Part shown: positions 5,152 through 8,039 of the stretch, piece after piece
Numbering within the stretch: position 1 is the first letter of the stretch
Layout: every line of letters starts with the position of its first letter
NCBI GenBank assembly: GCA_002788555.1
Contig: PFRL01000039.1
Span: 1 to 8,039, forward strand
Length of the DNA: 8,039 nucleotides
Direction of reading: 5' to 3'
Source: Parcubacteria group bacterium CG_4_9_14_0_2_um_filter_35_11
GTDB lineage: Bacteria; Patescibacteriota; Minisyncoccia; Minisyncoccales; GCA-002788555
Notes under the pieces: model-generated
What the model was told of the DNA's origin: nothing
Database searches by the model: none
What the model saw: only the letters and a program-made list of their open reading frames with translations
Position numbers and translations under genes: made by a program

Positions 5152-7125
5152 ATGACTATCCCCAAAGATAAATTACCTCGAAAAAATAATTTATACTTCC
5201 CCACCACCGATTTCAAAAAAAAGGCCTGGCTAAAAAACACTAATATTTATAAAGAGGCCAAGAAAAATCCAATCAGATTCTGGGGGAAAGCAGCTAAAGA
5301 GCTTTTCTGGTCTCGAAAATGGGAAAAAACTTTTTCCCATAACCCTCCTTATTTTCATTGGTTTTCGGGAGGTAAAATAAACATTACTGAGAATGCTCTC
5401 GATCGAAATCTGAAAGAAAGAAAAAATAAAGTTGCCTTAATTTGGGAGCCAGAACCTTTCGAGGAGAAAGAGAGGATTTTCACTTATTATCAACTTTTTC
5501 GGGAAGTAAATAGATTTGCTAACGCCCTTAAGAAATTAGGAGTGAAAAAAGGCGATAGAGTGGGAATTTATTTGCCAATGATTCCGGAAATTATTATTTC
5601 GATGTTAGCTTGTGCCAGAATAGGGGCAATTCACGCGGTAGTTTTTTCTGCTTTTTCCTCTCAAGCCTTAAAAGTTCGATTGCAGGATACTCAAGCCAAG
5701 GTTTTAATTACGGCTGATGGCTATTTTAGAAGAGGGAAAGTTATTAATTTAAAACAAAACGCTGACGCCGCCCTGATGGGCGAGCCTCGCCATGGGCGGG
5801 AAGGAATTAAAGAAACAAAAGTAGAAAAGATAATAGTAGTAAAAAGAGCGGACAACGAAGTAGCCTGGCAAGAAAATAGAGATTATTGGTGGAATGATTT
5901 AGTAAAAAACGAGAAAAATTGGTGTAAACCAGTAGAAATGGAGAGCGAAGATATTCAGTTTATCCTCTATACTTCTGGTTCTACTGGCAAACCCAAAGGC
6001 ATAGTTCATGTCTGCGGCGGTTACACTGTCCAAGCCTATTTAACAACCAAATGGATATTCGATTTGAAAGAAGACGATATTTTCTGGTCAACTGCTGACA
6101 TTGGCTGGATTACCGGCCATACCTATTCTTGCTATGGGCCTTTGCTAAATGGAGCTACTTTTTTGATTTTTGAAGGTTCCCCTGATTGGCCAACCCCGGA
6201 CAGATGGTGCCAAATTATTGAAAAATACGGAGTGACAATATTCTATACTGCACCAACAGCTATTAGAATGTTTGCTAAACAGCTCGGCAAAATAGAAAAG
6301 AAATTCAAATTTGATACCTTAAGAATTATCGCCTCGGTAGGAGAGCCAATAGACGAAAGTGCTTGGCAATGGTATTTTCAAGAAGTAGGAAAAGAAAAAT
6401 GTCCCCTCCTTGATACTTGGTGGCAAACCGAAACCGGCGGGATATTAATTACTTCTTTGCCTGGTATTGGCCCCTTTAAAGCGGTTTTTGCCGGCTTACC
6501 TTTTCCTGCTCTTAAAGTCGATATTCTTGATGACACGAAAAGAAGTCTGTCTGCCGGCAGGCAGGGCAATTTAGTAATTTTACCTCCTTTTGCTCCAGGG
6601 ATGTTGAGGGGAATTTACAAAAATCAGGAAAAGTATGTCGAGACTTATTGGAGCCAATACGGAAATAAGATTTATTTTACTAGTGATGGTGCCTTTAAAG
6701 ATAAAAAAGGCCTCATTCGAATTGTCGGTAGGGTAGACGACGTAATCAAAGTAGCCGGTCATAGAATTTCAACTGGCGAACTTGAGAATGCCATCTCTCG
6801 GGATAAAAAGGTTAGTGAATGTGCGGTGGTGGGAATTCCAGACGAGATAAAAGGAGAAGTTCCTTTGACTTTTGTTGTCTTGGCAACGGGATTAAAAGCT
6901 GGAGAGGAGATGAAGAAAGAAATAATAGAAGATGTCAGGAGAGAAATTGGTCCCATTGCCCTGCCCAAAAAGGTCTACTTTGTGAAAGATTTACCAAAAA
7001 CTCGCAGTGCTAAAATAATGAGGAGAATTTTAAAAAGACTTTGGACAAAAGAAGAATTAGGTGATCTGTCAACTTTAGCTAATCCTGAAAGCGTTGAAGA
7101 TATAAAAAAGATAATTCAAACATAA
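5152..7125 (+). CDS. acs: Acetyl-CoA synthetase, AMP-forming
   Basis: Converts acetate, ATP and CoA to acetyl-CoA, AMP and PPi in the cytoplasm. At 657 residues it matches the family length (about 650). Landmarks in order: FSGGKINITENALDR (71-85); the ATP-binding loop YTSGSTGKPKG (273-283); TADIGWITGHTYSCYGPL (314-331); the adenylate motif DTWWQTETGG (421-430), whose second Trp (W424) is the residue restricting the acyl pocket to acetate in Salmonella Acs; the hinge region GRVDDVIKVAGHRIS (526-540); and PKTRSAKIMRR (615-625) with the catalytic lysine K621. In most family members the residue before that lysine is Gly; here it is Ala. Two GC-rich palindromes are translated in frame, adding loop peptides around 206-217 and 465-472; both avoid catalytic motifs. 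The start ATG 5152 follows TTGAGAT, a weak GAG at best. It is 56 bases upstream of ppa, which removes its PPi product. It is divergent from korA. Confidence 0.95.
   Translation: MTIPKDKLPRKNNLYFPTTDFKKKAWLKNTNIYKEAKKNPIRFWGKAAKELFWSRKWEKTFSHNPPYFHWFSGGKINITENALDRNLKERKNKVALIWEPEPFEEKERIFTYYQLFREVNRFANALKKLGVKKGDRVGIYLPMIPEIIISMLACARIGAIHAVVFSAFSSQALKVRLQDTQAKVLITADGYFRRGKVINLKQNADAALMGEPRHGREGIKETKVEKIIVVKRADNEVAWQENRDYWWNDLVKNEKNWCKPVEMESEDIQFILYTSGSTGKPKGIVHVCGGYTVQAYLTTKWIFDLKEDDIFWSTADIGWITGHTYSCYGPLLNGATFLIFEGSPDWPTPDRWCQIIEKYGVTIFYTAPTAIRMFAKQLGKIEKKFKFDTLRIIASVGEPIDESAWQWYFQEVGKEKCPLLDTWWQTETGGILITSLPGIGPFKAVFAGLPFPALKVDILDDTKRSLSAGRQGNLVILPPFAPGMLRGIYKNQEKYVETYWSQYGNKIYFTSDGAFKDKKGLIRIVGRVDDVIKVAGHRISTGELENAISRDKKVSECAVVGIPDEIKGEVPLTFVVLATGLKAGEEMKKEIIEDVRREIGPIALPKKVYFVKDLPKTRSAKIMRRILKRLWTKEELGDLSTLANPESVEDIKKIIQT
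5768..5799. repeat. GC-rich imperfect palindrome inside acs (first)
   Basis: An outer stem CCGCCC (5768-5773) pairs with GGGCGG (5794-5799), and an inner stem GGCGAG (5779-5784) with CTCGCC (5786-5791); AT/AT pairs and small bulges lie between. The 32 bases are far richer in G and C than the rest of acs. They encode residues 206-216 (AALMGEPRHGR), in a loop that is shorter in the typical family sequence between the NADEAL-like and EKVIVV-like segments. It reads as a repeat element tolerated in frame. From memory, near-identical strings occur across CPR genomes. Confidence 0.7.
6546..6565. repeat. GC-rich palindrome inside acs (second)
   Basis: The core CTGCCGGCAG (6551-6560) is a perfect palindrome, and it extends to 6547-6564 with one mismatch (a G-U pair in RNA). 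It encodes residues 465-472, LSAGRQG, in the loop where relatives carry a short Gly/Pro/Glu-rich turn before the conserved strand (here NLVILPPF). From memory, CTGCCGGCAGGCAGG-type units and the peptide signature AGRQ recur in CPR proteins, so I interpret it as a mobile or expanding palindromic repeat read in frame. Confidence 0.7.
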
Positions 7126-7181
7126 ATTATATTTTTAATAAACATTAAAAGGTCTATTTCACTTTGCATCAATAATAAAAT

Positions 7182-7676
7182 ATGAATATTTTTGTTATCG
7201 TCGAAATACCAAAATTTTCTCATCAAAAATACGAGTTTGATGAAGAACTAAAAATGATTAAATTAGATAGAACTCTTTTTTCGCCGGTTTATTTTCCTTT
7301 TGAATACGGATTTATTAAAGAGACAAAAGGTAAAGACGGCGACCCTCTTGATGTAATTTTATTGTCAAACTTCCCTACTTTTCCTGGCTGCCTTATCGAA
7401 GCAAGACCCATTGGTCTTTTGTGGATGGAGGACGAAGCAGGAATTGACAATAAAGTTATTGCTGTGCCTGGTGACAAAATAAACCCAAGGTTCAAAGAGG
7501 TTAGGAATGTTAATGACCTCCGTTCGCACGCCAGAACCGAAATTCAAGAATTTTTCCGAACTTACAAAAAGTTAGAACGCGGCAAATGGGTAAAAATTAA
7601 AGGATTGGGACCAAGAAAAGAGGCAGAATCAATGATTAAAGAGGCCAGGGAAAGGTTTAAAAAAGAATCTCAATAA
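7182..7676 (+). CDS. ppa: Inorganic pyrophosphatase, family I
   Basis: Hydrolyses PPi to two phosphates with divalent metal, in the cytoplasm. The 164-residue protein keeps all the main active-site residues, given with E. coli numbers in brackets: E8 (20), K16 (29), R30 (43), Y42 (55), D52, D54 and D57 in DGDPLDVIL (65, 67, 70), D84 (97), D89 (102), K91 (104), and Y128-K129 (141-142). The N-terminus is about a dozen residues shorter than the E. coli enzyme, beginning almost directly at the first beta strand (IVEIP). A TAA stop lies in frame one codon before ATG 7182, so no longer start exists. The leader is A-rich without a Shine-Dalgarno. Position after acs (56 bases) suggests co-transcription and removal of the PPi made by Acs; deoC follows after 28 bases. 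Confidence 0.95.
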   Translation: MNIFVIVEIPKFSHQKYEFDEELKMIKLDRTLFSPVYFPFEYGFIKETKGKDGDPLDVILLSNFPTFPGCLIEARPIGLLWMEDEAGIDNKVIAVPGDKINPRFKEVRNVNDLRSHARTEIQEFFRTYKKLERGKWVKIKGLGPRKEAESMIKEARERFKKESQ

Positions 7677-7692
7677 AAAAACTTATTTTCTC

Positions 7693-7697
7693 AAGGA
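7693..7697 (+). promoter_or_regulatory. Shine-Dalgarno of deoC
   Basis: AAGGA lies seven bases before the deoC ATG at 7705. It is the only convincing Shine-Dalgarno sequence in the window and supports that start. The other six genes have A/T-rich leaders with at best weak matches. Confidence 0.6.
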
Positions 7698-7704
7698 AAC
7701 TTAT

Positions 7705-8039
7705 ATGGACATTGCTCAGTTCATTGACCATACCAATATCGAAAAGAACGTCTCCAAAGATGATATTAAAAAAAGTTGTCAAGAAGCCAAAAAATATAAT
7801 TTTCGGGGGCTCTGCGTTAATCCCCAATGGACAAAAATAACCAAAGAAGAATTAAAAAATACTAAAGTTAAAGTCATTACTCTGATTGACCCACCCATGG
7901 GAATTTCTCCTCATTTAAAAAGGATGGAAATGGCAAATAAAGCTAAAAAAGATGGTTCTGACGAAATTGATGTTGTAATGGATATCATTGATTTAAAATA
8001 CGAAAGATATGAAGAGATTTTGAAAGACTTAAGAGAAAT
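7705..8039 (+). CDS. deoC: Deoxyribose-phosphate aldolase, truncated by window end
   Basis: DeoC cleaves 2-deoxyribose-5-phosphate to acetaldehyde and glyceraldehyde-3-phosphate, feeding deoxynucleosides into central metabolism. The first 111 codons are present. They show the family opening FIDHTNIEK (6-14; relatives read IDHTLLKP), GLCVNP (35-40), VKVITLIDPPMG (55-66; relatives read VIGFPLG) and SDEIDVVMD (85-93), whose D89 matches catalytic Asp102 of E. coli. The Schiff-base lysine lies beyond the window, so activity cannot be judged. ATG 7705 has a good Shine-Dalgarno. It follows ppa by 28 bases on the same strand and probably belongs to the acs-ppa unit. The VITLIDPPMG segment differs from the usual GFP-containing strand, so a related DeoC-like aldolase is possible. 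Confidence 0.85.
   Translation, partial: MDIAQFIDHTNIEKNVSKDDIKKSCQEAKKYNFRGLCVNPQWTKITKEELKNTKVKVITLIDPPMGISPHLKRMEMANKAKKDGSDEIDVVMDIIDLKYERYEEILKDLRE

Noticed and set aside
5768..6565. Frameshift or pseudogenisation of acs by the palindromic insertions
   Set aside because: The reading frame is open throughout and all catalytic motifs after both palindromes are intact.
7133..7150. Hairpin TTTTAAT/ATTAAAA between acs and ppa as a terminator
   Set aside because: The stem is all A-T and no T-run follows it, so acs-ppa read-through is more likely.

Overview
The window reads as a compact, AT-rich bacterial chromosome segment with six complete genes and one truncated gene. I infer a member of the Candidate Phyla Radiation (Patescibacteria; Parcubacteria or Microgenomates-like). 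The grounds are: a bacterial NusA (S1 plus two KH domains), no recognisable Shine-Dalgarno sequence before most genes, nusA standing apart from rimP and infB, short AT-rich spacers, and several families of short palindromic or ATTCGTA-type repeats that I recall from CPR contigs. Two of these repeats are translated in frame inside a gene. The lineage call rests partly on memory and cannot be verified here. All six visible stop codons are TAA, and nothing suggests a recoded TGA.

Layout. Bases 1-159 hold a GC-rich hairpin and the leader of the first gene. An ArsM-type arsenite methyltransferase (160-1065, +) is followed by hairpins including a possible terminator. Next come a small repeat cluster and a very good sigma70-type promoter (TTGACA, 17 bp, TATTAT) driving nusA (1293-2411, +). 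nusA converges on a two-gene minus-strand unit: korA (5008 to 3356, fused gamma-alpha subunit) followed by korB (3274 to 2423, thiamine-diphosphate and Fe-S beta subunit), together a 2-oxoacid:ferredoxin oxidoreductase. The nusA terminator appears to lie inside the 3' end of korB. The korA-korB spacer is almost entirely short repeats. Diverging from korA across 143 bp are acs (5152-7125, +; AMP-forming acetyl-CoA synthetase), ppa (7182-7676, +; family I inorganic pyrophosphatase) and deoC (from 7705, +; deoxyribose-phosphate aldolase, cut by the window end).

How the genes fit. The oxidoreductase interconverts a 2-oxoacid (pyruvate or similar) with an acyl-CoA plus CO2, passing electrons to ferredoxin. 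Acs makes acetyl-CoA from acetate and releases AMP and PPi. The pyrophosphatase next door removes the PPi and pulls that reaction forward. DeoC yields acetaldehyde and glyceraldehyde-3-phosphate from deoxynucleoside salvage. The right half is therefore a small two-carbon/acetyl-CoA metabolic neighbourhood around a shared divergent control region, where the best promoter candidates face each other. The left half carries arsenic detoxification and transcription elongation genes with no obvious functional link to it.

The most unusual feature is acs, which carries two GC-rich palindromic elements as in-frame peptide insertions in loop regions while keeping its catalytic motifs. I found no tRNA, rRNA, CRISPR array, transposase or phage gene.
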